From: Thermoplasmata archaeon | GTDB lineage: Archaea; Thermoplasmatota; Thermoplasmata; Halarchaeoplasmatales; Halarchaeoplasmataceae | Length of the DNA: 64,000 bases | Direction of reading: 5' to 3' | Assembly: GCA_003552585.1 (NCBI GenBank) | Contig: PUNK01000010.1 | Location: 50,471 to 114,470, forward strand | Shown here: piece by piece, positions 1 through 10,259 of the stretch | Layout of the letters: each line of letters starts with the position of its first letter | How positions within the stretch are numbered: position 1 is the first letter of the stretch | The notes under the pieces: model-generated | What the model was told of the DNA's origin: nothing | Database searches by the model: none | The model's input: the letters and a program-made list of their open reading frames with translations, nothing else | Position numbers and translations under genes: made by a program

Positions 1-2960
1 CAAAAGAGGGTATAAAAAAGGAGAAGCAATTACGGGAACATCTTTTGTCAGAAGAAGTTAAAGTTCGTACTAAAAAGGGTGTAAAACAAATTCAGATATG
101 CGACCTAGATGATTATGTGAACGCAAAAGATATTCTACTTTTTGCAATACTAAATATCGATAAATTTGACGAAATAGATCTAAGAAACTTTGAAGGTCCA
201 GCTAAGCCTGACTTTATCAATAGGCAAGCTGAGATTGAGAAACTTCAAAAAAAATTAGATCAGGTTAAAGAAAATGGATGTTCTGTTATATTTGTGGTAG
301 GAAAAGCAGGAATAGGTAAAACCTCCCTTACTATGGAACTAAAAAAATACTCGAAAGAAAATAACTTCAAATTCCTTCATGGTAAAGGTTACTTTGAGAC
401 TACTGATCCCTACACCCCTCTGAAAACCGCCTTCGAGGAGTATAGTGATGATTATGACGGAGGGATCACTTTTTCCATATTTGATAAGAGTATGGAAGGT
501 GAAAAAAGCCATAAAAAGAGGAAGTTTAACAATCATTTTTTGTTCTTTGACTTCATGGACGAATTGAAAAAATTCTCGGAGATTCAACCACTTGTAATAT
601 TCCTCGATGATCTGCATTGGTCCGATTCTTCGACCCTTAGATTACTTTATTACCTTGTAGATAATCTTGAAGAGAATCCGGTATTATTTATAGGTGCTTA
701 TAGGTCAGGGGCTATCGATTCAAAACATCCCCTAAATGATATTAGAAAAAGATTGTCCAGGATTAAAAAATACGATGAAATTGAACTTGAACCTCTTGGT
801 TGGAAAGACACTAGAAAGATGGTACTCTCGATTCTGAATTCACAACAAATTTCCTCAGAGGTGATAGATGTGATACATTCAATTACGGAAGGGAATCCTC
901 TTTTTATAAAGGAGTTTACAGATTTGTTATTGGAAGAAGGGATATTACCAATACAGGGGGCAGACCATGAGATAAATAAAGAAAATTTAGATATCCCCCG
1001 TATTATCGATGATACTTTGCAAAGACAACTAGATATAAATTTATCAAGAAAATCTAAAAACTTGGCTGAAATAGGTAGTGTAATTGGTGAAATCGTACCG
1101 TATGAGCTTCTTTTAAAATGCTCTGAGTTGAAAGAAATGAAAGTGTTGAGTGCCATCAATGAACTAATTGAAAGTGAAATATGGGAGGAGGATTCTAAAG
1201 ATAATAAATTCATCTTTGAACATAAATTGATGGTTAAAATTATATATAAAGATATTCCGCATTTCAAAAAGAGAAAGCTGCATAGGATCGTAGGTGATCA
1301 GATAAAAGAGATCTATGCCAGCAATATTGAAGAGTATTATTCGGATATTGCATATCATTACGATAGAGGTGAAAAAACAAAAGAGGCTGTTGAATATTAC
1401 ATCAAAGCCGGTGAAGAGGCTGAAAGACGTTTTGCACACGAGAATGCAGTAAATTTATACGAAAAGGCATTGACCCTAGCTACTAATACTAAAAGGATCT
1501 ATGTCTATAACAAATTAGGTAAAGCATATATGATCTCAGGGGATTTTAACCAAGCAAGTAAATATTTCAAAAATATTTTGGATGCTAAAAATTGCACTAA
1601 AAAATTAAAGCAAGAGGTAATAGCAGAAATGAGTGACATTTATATAAAGCAAGGTAATTTTAAAGAGGCCATGGAGATTTCGGAAAAGGGAATGGATCTT
1701 ATTGAGGAAGATAATTCATTAAAATGTAGGTTGCTACATTCTAAAGGAATAATTAAAAAGAAGATAGGAGATTATAAAAAAGCTGAAGATTTTTTTAAAG
1801 AAGAAAGAAAGATTGCAGAAAAGATCGATGATCAAAATGAAATCAGCAGAGCATTGCATGGTATAGGCACATTAAAAATCAATAAAGGTGAAAATGAAGA
1901 AGCTCTAAAATTTCTTAAGAAGTCTTTAAAGATTAGGAGGGGGATTGACAATAATAAAGGGATAAGCGATACTCTAAATAATATGGGTATTATCTTCAAA
2001 AGGATTGGAGATTATGAAAAAGCTTTGGAATGTTTCGATGAAACATTAGAAATAGAAAAGAAAATCGATAATAAACAGGGCATGATAAAAGTATTAAATA
2101 ACATAGGCATCATAAATAAAAACCTGGGTAATTTTGAGAAAGCTATTGAGTACTACCAACAAAGCCTTGACATCGGAAAAAAATTGGGGGACAACATTGG
2201 TATGGCTAAGATCAATGTAAATATAGGAAATATTTACGAAATAAGTGGACATTACGATGAAGCATTGAACTATTTCAACGAAGCCCTTGATATCGAAAAA
2301 GATATTGGTGACAAAGCAGGAATTGGAGCAGTATTAAATAACATAGGATCTATTTATCACAAAAAGGGAGATCTCGAGAGAGCCCTAAAACACCATAAAA
2401 GGAGCATGGAGATAGGAAGAAAGCTGGGCCTTACTACAAATGTAGCTGGAAGTCTATATAACATAGGGACAATTTATCATGACCAAGGTGATTACGATAA
2501 AGCCTTCGACTATTTTAATGAAAGCTACAAAAAGGCCAAAGAGGTAGAAGAAAAAAGACTTATGATTTATATCAAAAACAGTTTAGCCGATACATGCTTA
2601 ATGTTAAGGAGTACTGAAAAAGCATTGGAATATGCCATGGGGGCAACTGATATAAGTGAGAAAATGGGGGCAAAAAGAGAATTGGGTATATCTTATAGAA
2701 TACTCGGAAAAGTACATAGAGAGATAAGTGATTTTAAGAAAGCAAAAAAAGATTTTGATAAGGCAAAATCTATTTTGAGGGAGATTAACGATAAAGTTGA
2801 ATTGTCAAAAGTTTTGTATGAAGAGGGAGTTCTTTTGTCAGAAATTAACAATCCTAAAGAAGCAAATAAATGTTTTAATGATGCAATGACACTTTTTAAA
2901 AAACATAACAAGGTTTCTTGGGTGGAAAAGTGTGTAGAACAACTCGATAATCTGCCCTGA
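1..2960 (+). CDS. STAND-like ATPase with TPR repeats, 5' end outside window
   Basis: Probably a signal-transduction ATPase that uses a TPR array for protein contacts; ligand and target are unknown. An AAA/STAND-type P-loop (GKAGIGKTS, about 85 residues after the TTG at 45) and a Walker B (VIFLDDLHW) are followed by about 500 residues of tandem tetratricopeptide repeats recognisable by repeated N-NIG-I/Y--G-Y--A spacing. The frame stays open from the TTG at 45 to the window edge and reads KEGIKKEKQLREHLL, which resembles the end of a winged-helix domain as found at the N-terminus of related archaeal HTH-ATPase-TPR proteins. I therefore call it 5'-partial. A TATA-like stretch at 9-17 leaves a short leaderless form from TTG 45 possible. 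Confidence 0.8.
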   Translation, partial: KEGIKKEKQLREHLLSEEVKVRTKKGVKQIQICDLDDYVNAKDILLFAILNIDKFDEIDLRNFEGPAKPDFINRQAEIEKLQKKLDQVKENGCSVIFVVGKAGIGKTSLTMELKKYSKENNFKFLHGKGYFETTDPYTPLKTAFEEYSDDYDGGITFSIFDKSMEGEKSHKKRKFNNHFLFFDFMDELKKFSEIQPLVIFLDDLHWSDSSTLRLLYYLVDNLEENPVLFIGAYRSGAIDSKHPLNDIRKRLSRIKKYDEIELEPLGWKDTRKMVLSILNSQQISSEVIDVIHSITEGNPLFIKEFTDLLLEEGILPIQGADHEINKENLDIPRIIDDTLQRQLDINLSRKSKNLAEIGSVIGEIVPYELLLKCSELKEMKVLSAINELIESEIWEEDSKDNKFIFEHKLMVKIIYKDIPHFKKRKLHRIVGDQIKEIYASNIEEYYSDIAYHYDRGEKTKEAVEYYIKAGEEAERRFAHENAVNLYEKALTLATNTKRIYVYNKLGKAYMISGDFNQASKYFKNILDAKNCTKKLKQEVIAEMSDIYIKQGNFKEAMEISEKGMDLIEEDNSLKCRLLHSKGIIKKKIGDYKKAEDFFKEERKIAEKIDDQNEISRALHGIGTLKINKGENEEALKFLKKSLKIRRGIDNNKGISDTLNNMGIIFKRIGDYEKALECFDETLEIEKKIDNKQGMIKVLNNIGIINKNLGNFEKAIEYYQQSLDIGKKLGDNIGMAKINVNIGNIYEISGHYDEALNYFNEALDIEKDIGDKAGIGAVLNNIGSIYHKKGDLERALKHHKRSMEIGRKLGLTTNVAGSLYNIGTIYHDQGDYDKAFDYFNESYKKAKEVEEKRLMIYIKNSLADTCLMLRSTEKALEYAMGATDISEKMGAKRELGISYRILGKVHREISDFKKAKKDFDKAKSILREINDKVELSKVLYEEGVLLSEINNPKEANKCFNDAMTLFKKHNKVSWVEKCVEQLDNLP

Positions 2961-3071
2961 CTCTTTCATTTTTTAATTCTAAAATACCTTCAATTAAAAT
3001 TTAAAGCATAAACTATATATGAGTATGGCTTTATTTCGTAATCGGTTTGGTTGATTTAGGAGGTAGGCCCG

Positions 3072-4619
3072 ATGAAAATTAAGGAGTTACTCAGTAGGGA
3101 TAATTCCGATGGTTACCCGATAATCCTAACCACAGATAGAACATTGGCCTCAGATTACAATGGTAGTGAATTTATTGGTTTTGGATCGACCTTCCCAAAA
3201 ATAATTCCAACACCACTTTACACACCTCTCTTTTCACCTTCAGTATCTCATAATAAAGGAATCCTAAAATTCGCCCATTGTGGTACGAGAAAGATAGAAG
3301 CTTCGCTTCTAGAGAACGGTTTTTCAAAAGACGATGTCATTGTGGCACATCCTGATCATCTCAGTAGGATGATAGGTCCAGAAACAAAGGTCCTTGGCAT
3401 TACAACCCATGATCCCTTGGGCATCGGACCCGCATCTAGCACTTTTAGTTCCCTTGTAGGTGGAGAGCCATATAGTGCAGTATTTTTCAAAAGATTGACC
3501 TGTAATCCTCTACTAAGAAGACATGGAGTAAAAACAGTGGTTGGTGGCCCTGGGACCTGGCAACTCGATGATCCTCGAATTATGAAAAAATACAATATTG
3601 ATACTATCGTTATTGGTGAAGGGGAGAAGGTAGCTCCAGAGATTTTTGAGAACATAGCAGAGGGAAAAGAACTTCCCAAAAGAGTAGATGGTGGTGTTGT
3701 GGATGTCAAAGATATGCCTATAATTAAAGGAGCTACCATCAATGGCCTTGTAGAGATAAGTAGGGGATGCGGTAGAGGATGTGACTTTTGTATACCTACA
3801 TTAAAGAAACTTAGGCATAGGCCTGTCGCTGACATTTTAGAGGAAGGTAAACTGAATCTGGAGTGGGGGAACCAGAGTATATTACTACATGCAGAGGATG
3901 CCCTTCGCTATGGTGCGAAGAAAATCGAACCGAAACCAGAGAAATTGATGAAATTGTTGAAGTCCATCGGAAGATACACTAAAAATATAGACTTCAGCCA
4001 CGCAGCACTAGCCTCTATTGTATCAAAACCAGAGATGATAAGAGAGATCACCCAATTCCTAAATATAGGGAGTAAAGAAAAGCCTTGGTTCTCCTGCCAA
4101 ATCGGTATCGAAACAGGTTCTCCTAGATTAGCCTCAAAACACCTAAGAGGAAAGGCTAAGCCCTTCGATGTTGATAATTGGCCTTCGATAGTGAAAGAAG
4201 CTTTTGGCGTAATGAAAGATAACCACTGGGTCCCGTGTACTACCTTGATAATGGGATTACCAGGAGAGGATGCAGATGACGTTATGAAAACTATGGAACT
4301 ATTAGATGAGCTTGAGGATCACAAATTTTTCGTAGTGCCTCTAATGTATGTGCCTCTAGGAGTTTCAAGGAACACTGACTTTTTTTCGATGGAAGATATG
4401 CTGGCGGAACACTGGCAGTTACTAGCTAAATGCATCGAAAAGGATTTGGATGTGGCTCCGGATTTGATTAAAGAGATGGCGAAGATAAATAACATAAGCA
4501 ATGTGAGGAAATACAGCTATCTCCTACTCAAATGGATCATGGAAAACAGGTTGGACACATATATCAAGATTATGAAGGAAGGTATCAATCCTCTTACAGT
4601 AAAATATGGTAAAAGATAA
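3072..4619 (+). CDS. B12-binding-type radical SAM protein
   Basis: Radical SAM enzyme of 515 aa; substrate unknown. The cluster motif is C-x3-C-x2-C (CGRGCDFC, Cys233, 237, 240), preceded by a roughly 200-residue region with the Rossmann-like texture of cobalamin-binding radical SAM proteins (VVGGPGTWQ, IVIGEGE). Further SAM-domain elements are the GIETGSPR and GLPGED segments. The start is fixed by a strong Shine-Dalgarno (AGGAGGT) 9 bases before the ATG, and a TATA-like element lies near 3011-3020. It stands alone, converging with the macro-domain gene after a gap of only 5 bases. Family membership is visible; the reaction (methylation, thiomethylation or other) cannot be told. Confidence 0.85.
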   Translation: MKIKELLSRDNSDGYPIILTTDRTLASDYNGSEFIGFGSTFPKIIPTPLYTPLFSPSVSHNKGILKFAHCGTRKIEASLLENGFSKDDVIVAHPDHLSRMIGPETKVLGITTHDPLGIGPASSTFSSLVGGEPYSAVFFKRLTCNPLLRRHGVKTVVGGPGTWQLDDPRIMKKYNIDTIVIGEGEKVAPEIFENIAEGKELPKRVDGGVVDVKDMPIIKGATINGLVEISRGCGRGCDFCIPTLKKLRHRPVADILEEGKLNLEWGNQSILLHAEDALRYGAKKIEPKPEKLMKLLKSIGRYTKNIDFSHAALASIVSKPEMIREITQFLNIGSKEKPWFSCQIGIETGSPRLASKHLRGKAKPFDVDNWPSIVKEAFGVMKDNHWVPCTTLIMGLPGEDADDVMKTMELLDELEDHKFFVVPLMYVPLGVSRNTDFFSMEDMLAEHWQLLAKCIEKDLDVAPDLIKEMAKINNISNVRKYSYLLLKWIMENRLDTYIKIMKEGINPLTVKYGKR

Positions 4620-4624
4620 TAGGA

Positions 4625-5173
4625 TTATATTATGACATCATAATACTTCGTTAAGCAATCTTTATGGATCTCGAAATCCTCTTTACTGTAAAGTACGAAT
4701 CGAACCAATGATGGCGCTTGGTGTTTTTCTAAATACTTCGACACCTCATCAAGAGCCACTTTTGCAGCCTCCTCCACAGGATACCCAAAAGCTCCTGTGC
4801 TTATTGCGGGGAATGCTATGCTTCTTATTCCATTTTCAACAGCCAAATTCAAGCTGTTATTATAACAAAGTCTGAGCGTCCTCTCTTCTTGAGGAGTAGA
4901 ACCATATATCGGACCAACTGTATGTACGACATATTTATTCGGAAGCCGATGTCCAGATGTGATCTTTGCCTCACCGGTCTGACACCCACCTAGTTCTTTA
5001 CACTCTTCCCACAAACCAGGACCTGCTGCACGGTGTATCGCTCCAGCCACACCTCCACCTGGTGCTAGCCTTTTGTTTGCAGCATTTACTACTGCATCGG
5101 TGTCCTGATTTACAATATCACCCTGAGTCACTTCTAAAAGTGCTTTCCCTATCCTTTTCACAATCTTCGACAT
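4625..5173 (-). CDS. macro-domain ADP-ribose hydrolase/deacetylase
   Basis: Stand-alone macro domain of 182 aa, of the MacroD/YmdB type that binds ADP-ribose and hydrolyses O-acetyl-ADP-ribose or mono-ADP-ribosyl links. The family signatures are complete: GDIVNQDTDAVVNAANK, the glycine-rich GGGVAGAIHRAAG loop, HTVGPIYG and the phosphate-binding loop PAISTGAFGYP. The frame opens further upstream to 5281, but that extension is basic and hydrophobic, lacks homology and overlaps the end of the subtilase gene, so I place the start at the ATG at 5173, directly before the domain. The substrate in the cell is unknown. Confidence 0.9.
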   Translation of the reverse strand: MSKIVKRIGKALLEVTQGDIVNQDTDAVVNAANKRLAPGGGVAGAIHRAAGPGLWEECKELGGCQTGEAKITSGHRLPNKYVVHTVGPIYGSTPQEERTLRLCYNNSLNLAVENGIRSIAFPAISTGAFGYPVEEAAKVALDEVSKYLEKHQAPSLVRFVLYSKEDFEIHKDCLTKYYDVII

Positions 5174-5243
5174 GATTATCGCAATAGTAAAGGAAAATAA
5201 AAAAATAAAAAGGTATTGGGAAAGGGTTTTGTTTTCCCTGTGT

Positions 5244-8200
5244 TTAGAAGTCTTCCTCTTCTTCGAAGGGGTCCTCTTCAACCTCGAACTCGTCTTCTCC
5301 GAAGTCTTCTTCTATTCGCTCTTCTCCAGCTTTACTTTTCACAGCGTATATGGCGATTATGATCGCTAATATAGCTAGTATAAGTGCTATGATGCCTATG
5401 TTCCAAGCCATGCTGATATCATCGTCCTGTGCAGCATCTATCTCCTCTTGCTCTTCTATGAATTCGTCTAAGTCTGCCTGTAACGCTGCTAAATCGGATT
5501 GTAGAGTAGCTATATCTGTCTCTGCTTCTGCCATTGCTGCCTCAAGATTGGAAATGTCTTCCTCGGCAGCTTCTAGGTCAATTTCTATACCTTCTATGTC
5601 TGCCTGCATATCTTCCAATAGTTCGTTCATATCGGCTATTTCGTCCCGGATCTCAGTGATATCATCTTCGACGGCGGCAATGTCGGACTGTAAAGTGTTG
5701 ACTTGACCCTGTAGATCACCTACCGCAGAATCTAGGGCATCGATGTCTTCTTGAATCACTCCAATTGTAGTGTGGATATCTTCTATTTCCGACCATAGAT
5801 CATTCACATGTTCCCACAGTTCTTGTAGTTCAGGTAGGTAAAGAGCATATACTGTCGTTTCTGCATTGTTCCCAGCCTCGTCCTCTGCAACTATTCGGAA
5901 GGTGTTGAGTCCATCGAGTAAAATTGTCTCATATGAGAAGTGACCTTCTTCGTCAACTTCTACCTCTTCTTCATTGATCCATACCTGCACATCTGGCTCA
6001 GTCGTTCCTTCTATTGTGAAATCTTCGTCGTAAGTCAATTCTTCAACACCATTCGTTGGTGTTGTTATATCTAACAATGGTGGGCTGTTGTCCACTTCGA
6101 AATTCACGTTTATGGTGTCGTAGTTTCCTTCGGTGTCCTCAACATAGACCTCGTAGCTGTGCATGCCTTCGCTAAGTACGAAAGGTATCTCAAGCCATGC
6201 ATATCCACCATCTATCTCAGCCTCTTGTACATCGAACCAGTCTTCCAATATAGATATTTCAACGTATTCAAATTCGTCCACAGGATGGTCCTCATCCAGC
6301 TCAGCAGATATCACTAGAGAATCACCTTGGACGATATCTCCTTCATCCGGATAGAGATGCACTGCAGGCGGTATCATGTTTGGCGTAAAGGTAAGTATGT
6401 CGCCGGTTTCCTCTGAATCGCCTTCCCATTCGATCACTGCTTTGAATTCGTACGGTGTATCTGGTTCCAAATCATCGAGTGTCTCTTCAAATGATCCCGT
6501 TTCATTCATCGGTTGTGGCTCAGTTTCGTCCCATTCTGTTTCTCCTTCGATCCTATATCGGAAATATGCATCAACGGTTTCATTAGGTAGACCTAGTACC
6601 TCTCCATGCAAGGTAGCTTTATCTTCGGTAATTACCAATGCATCATTTGTTCTTACATTCACTACTTTCAATTCACCTGAGAACTCTTGGTAAGGCTCAT
6701 GACCTGAAATCCGGTGACTCTGTACAGCTATCATGTAAGTTCCTGCTTCCAATGCATCCTGTGAAACGAAGGCAACATAGTCACCTTCATCTATATCGGT
6801 GGATTCGATCGTTTCTAATGTGTTGACACCGTACCTTCCAGGCATCATCATGCTGAATGGGTCCTCGGGCATACCTAGTCCCAACATATCATGATATGCT
6901 TCTCCTAAAAGGAAAGCAGACATGTCACTTCTTTCGTCATCAAAGTCCAATGTTAGTTTGACCTCGTGTTCTGTATCCTGCTCTAAGTGGAACGTATAGA
7001 ATCTCCAGTCACCGGTGAGTCCGCCTCCCCAGCTGCCATACAATCTATCGTTCCTGTATATGCCAAAGTCTTCATCTGCATCTCCATCTCCAGATGCAAA
7101 ATATAGTGGTTCCGATAGATCAGTGTATTCCCCTACAGTAATTGTTATAGGTACAGGCATTGTTCTATCATTGGTTGAGTCATCTATCATCAGTTTGCCA
7201 CCATAGATTCCTTTTGGTGTATCTTCAGGCACCTCTGCAGTCATCTCGTATTCTAACGTTTCTCCTGCACCTACTGTTCCTGATGGTTGATCAATGTCAA
7301 TCCAATCCCATTCAACCATGTTGTATTGCTCTATGTTTAGTGTGAACTCAAATGGAGTGACCCAAGGATCTCCAACTCCGTAAAGATCGTTATTCATCTG
7401 AACTATTATACCATCATCAGCTCTTTCCAAAGCATCATGGATAGTAAAGTAATCACTTGTGGGAACTTCAAAGTCGAACAATTCTAAGATCCTTACATTC
7501 GCTTCTGTGAAACCGATCCTTGTCCTCTCTTCGAAACCATCGAATGATCCGTTCTCGTTTACATCTTTCCAATTGTAAAATTCAGCCAAGCTGTAATCAT
7601 ACATCTCTTGATTCTCGTAAGGCGTGTGAGTTCCAAATCTGAACAGATCCGCGTGTGGATCATCTAACTCGGCTATCGGCTCTTCACTCAAGTCCCAGTT
7701 ATCATTTGTTTCGTTGTATATCAACTCATAAACCCCTGTTTCATTGATCGCTAGTAAAGGTACCCTTCCAGAAGGACCGCTATCGAGTGTAATTTGAGTC
7801 GAACCCACGAGTTCTTCTCTGTATACAGTCATATCATAATCTACTGCATCTTCATCGTTCCAATTATGTAAGGTTAATTCATCGGTGAATGATTCCCCAG
7901 GCTCCATGATATTCACATGGTGCTCTATATGTTCTCCCATATCTGGATTCGTGCCAGGTCTCCATTGGAATTCCTCGGAATAAAGACCGGTTCCCTGTGC
8001 CAATAGGACCGAATTCAATGCATTTGCATCTCCTGGCCCCTGTAGGAATGGTGTGTTTTCCATGTCATTGGCACCCTGCATGATCAGATTCTTCAGTGTT
8101 TCTGCAGTGGGTGCTTCACCGTGCGCCTCTACATAGGCTTGATAGACAAGAGCAGCTATACCTGCTGCGTTCGGTGCGGACAAACTCGTTCCAGACCAAA

Positions 8201-10115
8201 GAGTCCATGAGTTATTACCCTGGAAGTAGCCCTGTTCTGCCTTTTGGTTAACAGGATCTGCGCCATATCCGAATTGACCATTGGTCATTATGTCCGGTCC
8301 ATGGGAGCCTATAGAATGTGGGCCAGTGCTAGTCATCCCAGTTACTTCACCGTACCAGGCGTTGGGACCCCCATCAAACATATTCCACGGATCGATCCTA
8401 TATACTTGATTGCTGGACGCGCCTACCGAAAGAACTCCTTCTGCTCCGGAAGGTGCGCTCACGGTACCGAATCCGCTTCCTTCATTGCCTTGTGAATTTA
8501 TGAATAGTGTATTCTGGGTGTGCTGTGTGCCAACGTAATCGAACATCCTTTCATAGAAGTTGAAACCACCGTGGTTTTCATCTATTGTCCTTCCAAAACT
8601 GCTTGATGCTATCGCAGCAGTATCTGAAGTTATATCTACATCACCAGTATAACCCTCAGTAGTAAAGAATATAGATGCATAAGTGACAGGAACCGCCCAT
8701 TCAAATACACCTAAAGGATTATCAGCAGGCAGATAATCAAAGAATCTACCCATGGGTATTATGGTAGCATTCGGAGACAATCCCCTTGGAAGACCGCTCC
8801 CACCTTCTGGATCTGGTGGATAAGGGGTGGTCACATTTTCTTCCACTATCATATCTTGTGGTACACCTGTAACAGCCTGTCCAACAACTGCAGAAGCAGT
8901 CCATGTTCCATGGGCACCATAAGCCCCGAAGTCATTGAAATCACCCATGAGAGCGATCATGTCACCGGATTCTGGAGTTGTGTAGAATTCATCCTGACCT
9001 GTTATCAACTCCCAACCATCCATGCCGAACATCGCCTCGATGGTCCCCGGTTCATATCCGAGATACAGATCAATTAGAGTGTTCAAAGTTCCTCTAAGTT
9101 GTTCTGCATATGGTATAGGCATAGGCTCTCCGTCGTACTCTCTAGCTACAAAGTATACCATACCTCCCGAGATATCAGCTATACCGTCGCCCGTAATGTC
9201 TCTAGTGATGACCTCAGATTCAGGGTCGTCACCATCAATATATGCCGCTTTCTCGTCAGCAAAACTTCTATCATTTGTGAGGTCGACGTATACGTGTGCC
9301 CAATGACCCTCATCGTCCTGCGTGAGTAAAACTGCTGGTCTTTCACCATAATACCAAGTGAGTTTATCATCCGGGTGAAGCCCGAATCTCACTGCGTCAC
9401 CTTCTTCAACACCATCGGGCATCTCATATGTCCGATCAACTTCTTTCAGGGTGAAGTTGGCCCATATAGTATCGTTTTCCTCGAAGGTGGTCGTTTCGTA
9501 ACTGGTATTCACATACCAGCTATTATCTTCAAATCCAGGCACCAGTTCGTAGTCCTGACTGATCTCACCGTCGTATGCATAATCTACCATGGAAACCGGG
9601 TCGAAGGCTATCGGATATCCATCGTACATCTCCATCTCTGGATCCATGGTATCCGGATCGTACTCGAACACCGCATGTGTCCCTATAAGATCGGGGTGGG
9701 CCATGTCAAACCCAGTGTCCATCAAAGAAACAACGACGTCATCACCGAATATACCCATGTCGTGTACCGCTTCGACGCTGTGCTGGTCTATGGTGTGTGG
9801 ATCTGTCATGAGTTCATTCGAACTCGATAGTGTTTCACCCGTTAAATCTGAGCCAGACAGTATCTGTGTCAACTCAGGATCCAGCACGTCCGGTCTATCG
9901 AAAAGGTAAGGAAAATCCTCAGGGGTATATTCCCTTTCACCGAACAGATCAGTCGGGTCAAAATCGATCTCTTTCTCGGCCTCTACATCATCAATATTCC
10001 CTAGGGTGTCTGTCCTCTCTGCCGTAACGAGAGAAAACCCCGCAGCAAATACCGAGACTACCAGTAGAAAGGCCACTGTTACACTCAATATCTTTTTCAT
10101 GCTTTTTTTAGTCAT
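5244..10115 (-). CDS. giant secreted subtilisin-family (S8) protease with coiled-coil stalk and C-terminal membrane anchor
   Basis: Extracellular serine protease of 1,623 aa. An N-terminal signal peptide (about residues 1-32, KK then a hydrophobic core) is followed by the S8 catalytic triad: Asp133 (SLMDTGFDMAHPDL), His402 (GAHGTWTAS) and Ser644 (SGTSLSAPNAAG), with an oxyanion-type Asn in NSQGNEG. About 270 residues separate Asp and His, far more than in subtilisin, as in pyrolysin-like enzymes. Fibronectin/Ig-like domains fill roughly 1150-1430, then a heptad coiled coil (about 1430-1565), one membrane helix (about 1570-1590) and a short acidic cytoplasmic tail. The start follows a strong GGAGGT. 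It probably stands on the cell surface and feeds external protein breakdown. Confidence 0.93.
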   Translation of the reverse strand: MTKKSMKKILSVTVAFLLVVSVFAAGFSLVTAERTDTLGNIDDVEAEKEIDFDPTDLFGEREYTPEDFPYLFDRPDVLDPELTQILSGSDLTGETLSSSNELMTDPHTIDQHSVEAVHDMGIFGDDVVVSLMDTGFDMAHPDLIGTHAVFEYDPDTMDPEMEMYDGYPIAFDPVSMVDYAYDGEISQDYELVPGFEDNSWYVNTSYETTTFEENDTIWANFTLKEVDRTYEMPDGVEEGDAVRFGLHPDDKLTWYYGERPAVLLTQDDEGHWAHVYVDLTNDRSFADEKAAYIDGDDPESEVITRDITGDGIADISGGMVYFVAREYDGEPMPIPYAEQLRGTLNTLIDLYLGYEPGTIEAMFGMDGWELITGQDEFYTTPESGDMIALMGDFNDFGAYGAHGTWTASAVVGQAVTGVPQDMIVEENVTTPYPPDPEGGSGLPRGLSPNATIIPMGRFFDYLPADNPLGVFEWAVPVTYASIFFTTEGYTGDVDITSDTAAIASSSFGRTIDENHGGFNFYERMFDYVGTQHTQNTLFINSQGNEGSGFGTVSAPSGAEGVLSVGASSNQVYRIDPWNMFDGGPNAWYGEVTGMTSTGPHSIGSHGPDIMTNGQFGYGADPVNQKAEQGYFQGNNSWTLWSGTSLSAPNAAGIAALVYQAYVEAHGEAPTAETLKNLIMQGANDMENTPFLQGPGDANALNSVLLAQGTGLYSEEFQWRPGTNPDMGEHIEHHVNIMEPGESFTDELTLHNWNDEDAVDYDMTVYREELVGSTQITLDSGPSGRVPLLAINETGVYELIYNETNDNWDLSEEPIAELDDPHADLFRFGTHTPYENQEMYDYSLAEFYNWKDVNENGSFDGFEERTRIGFTEANVRILELFDFEVPTSDYFTIHDALERADDGIIVQMNNDLYGVGDPWVTPFEFTLNIEQYNMVEWDWIDIDQPSGTVGAGETLEYEMTAEVPEDTPKGIYGGKLMIDDSTNDRTMPVPITITVGEYTDLSEPLYFASGDGDADEDFGIYRNDRLYGSWGGGLTGDWRFYTFHLEQDTEHEVKLTLDFDDERSDMSAFLLGEAYHDMLGLGMPEDPFSMMMPGRYGVNTLETIESTDIDEGDYVAFVSQDALEAGTYMIAVQSHRISGHEPYQEFSGELKVVNVRTNDALVITEDKATLHGEVLGLPNETVDAYFRYRIEGETEWDETEPQPMNETGSFEETLDDLEPDTPYEFKAVIEWEGDSEETGDILTFTPNMIPPAVHLYPDEGDIVQGDSLVISAELDEDHPVDEFEYVEISILEDWFDVQEAEIDGGYAWLEIPFVLSEGMHSYEVYVEDTEGNYDTINVNFEVDNSPPLLDITTPTNGVEELTYDEDFTIEGTTEPDVQVWINEEEVEVDEEGHFSYETILLDGLNTFRIVAEDEAGNNAETTVYALYLPELQELWEHVNDLWSEIEDIHTTIGVIQEDIDALDSAVGDLQGQVNTLQSDIAAVEDDITEIRDEIADMNELLEDMQADIEGIEIDLEAAEEDISNLEAAMAEAETDIATLQSDLAALQADLDEFIEEQEEIDAAQDDDISMAWNIGIIALILAILAIIIAIYAVKSKAGEERIEEDFGEDEFEVEEDPFEEEEDF

Positions 10116-10134
10116 CTAATACCTCCATCTATCG

Positions 10135-10158
10135 GATCAATCCCTTTAGGGATTGGTC
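10135..10158 (-). promoter_or_regulatory. hairpin in the 5' leader of the subtilase gene
   Basis: The arms GATCAATCCC and GGGATTGGTC pair over 10 positions (one G-U) around a TTTA loop. On the minus strand the hairpin lies about 20 bases before the ATG at 10115 and about 10 bases before its Shine-Dalgarno. An AT-rich TATA-like stretch near 10200-10215 would put it inside the mRNA leader. A role in mRNA stability or translation control is inferred only. Confidence 0.4.
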
Positions 10159-10259
10159 CTTCTCACGGATTAATGTGGTAAAAGGTAGTATCGAGTCATA
10201 CTACTTAATATTTTTGAATTTTTCTTTTTCACTAGAAGTATAAAGCCAATGGCCGTTCA

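Noticed and set aside
5174..5281. 36-residue N-terminal extension of the macro-domain protein
   Set aside because: It would overlap the subtilase stop, has no homology to the family and a better ATG lies directly before the domain.
5350..5706. Ser/Ala-rich plus-strand frame of 118 codons
   Set aside because: Antisense shadow of the repeated coiled-coil codons of the subtilase.
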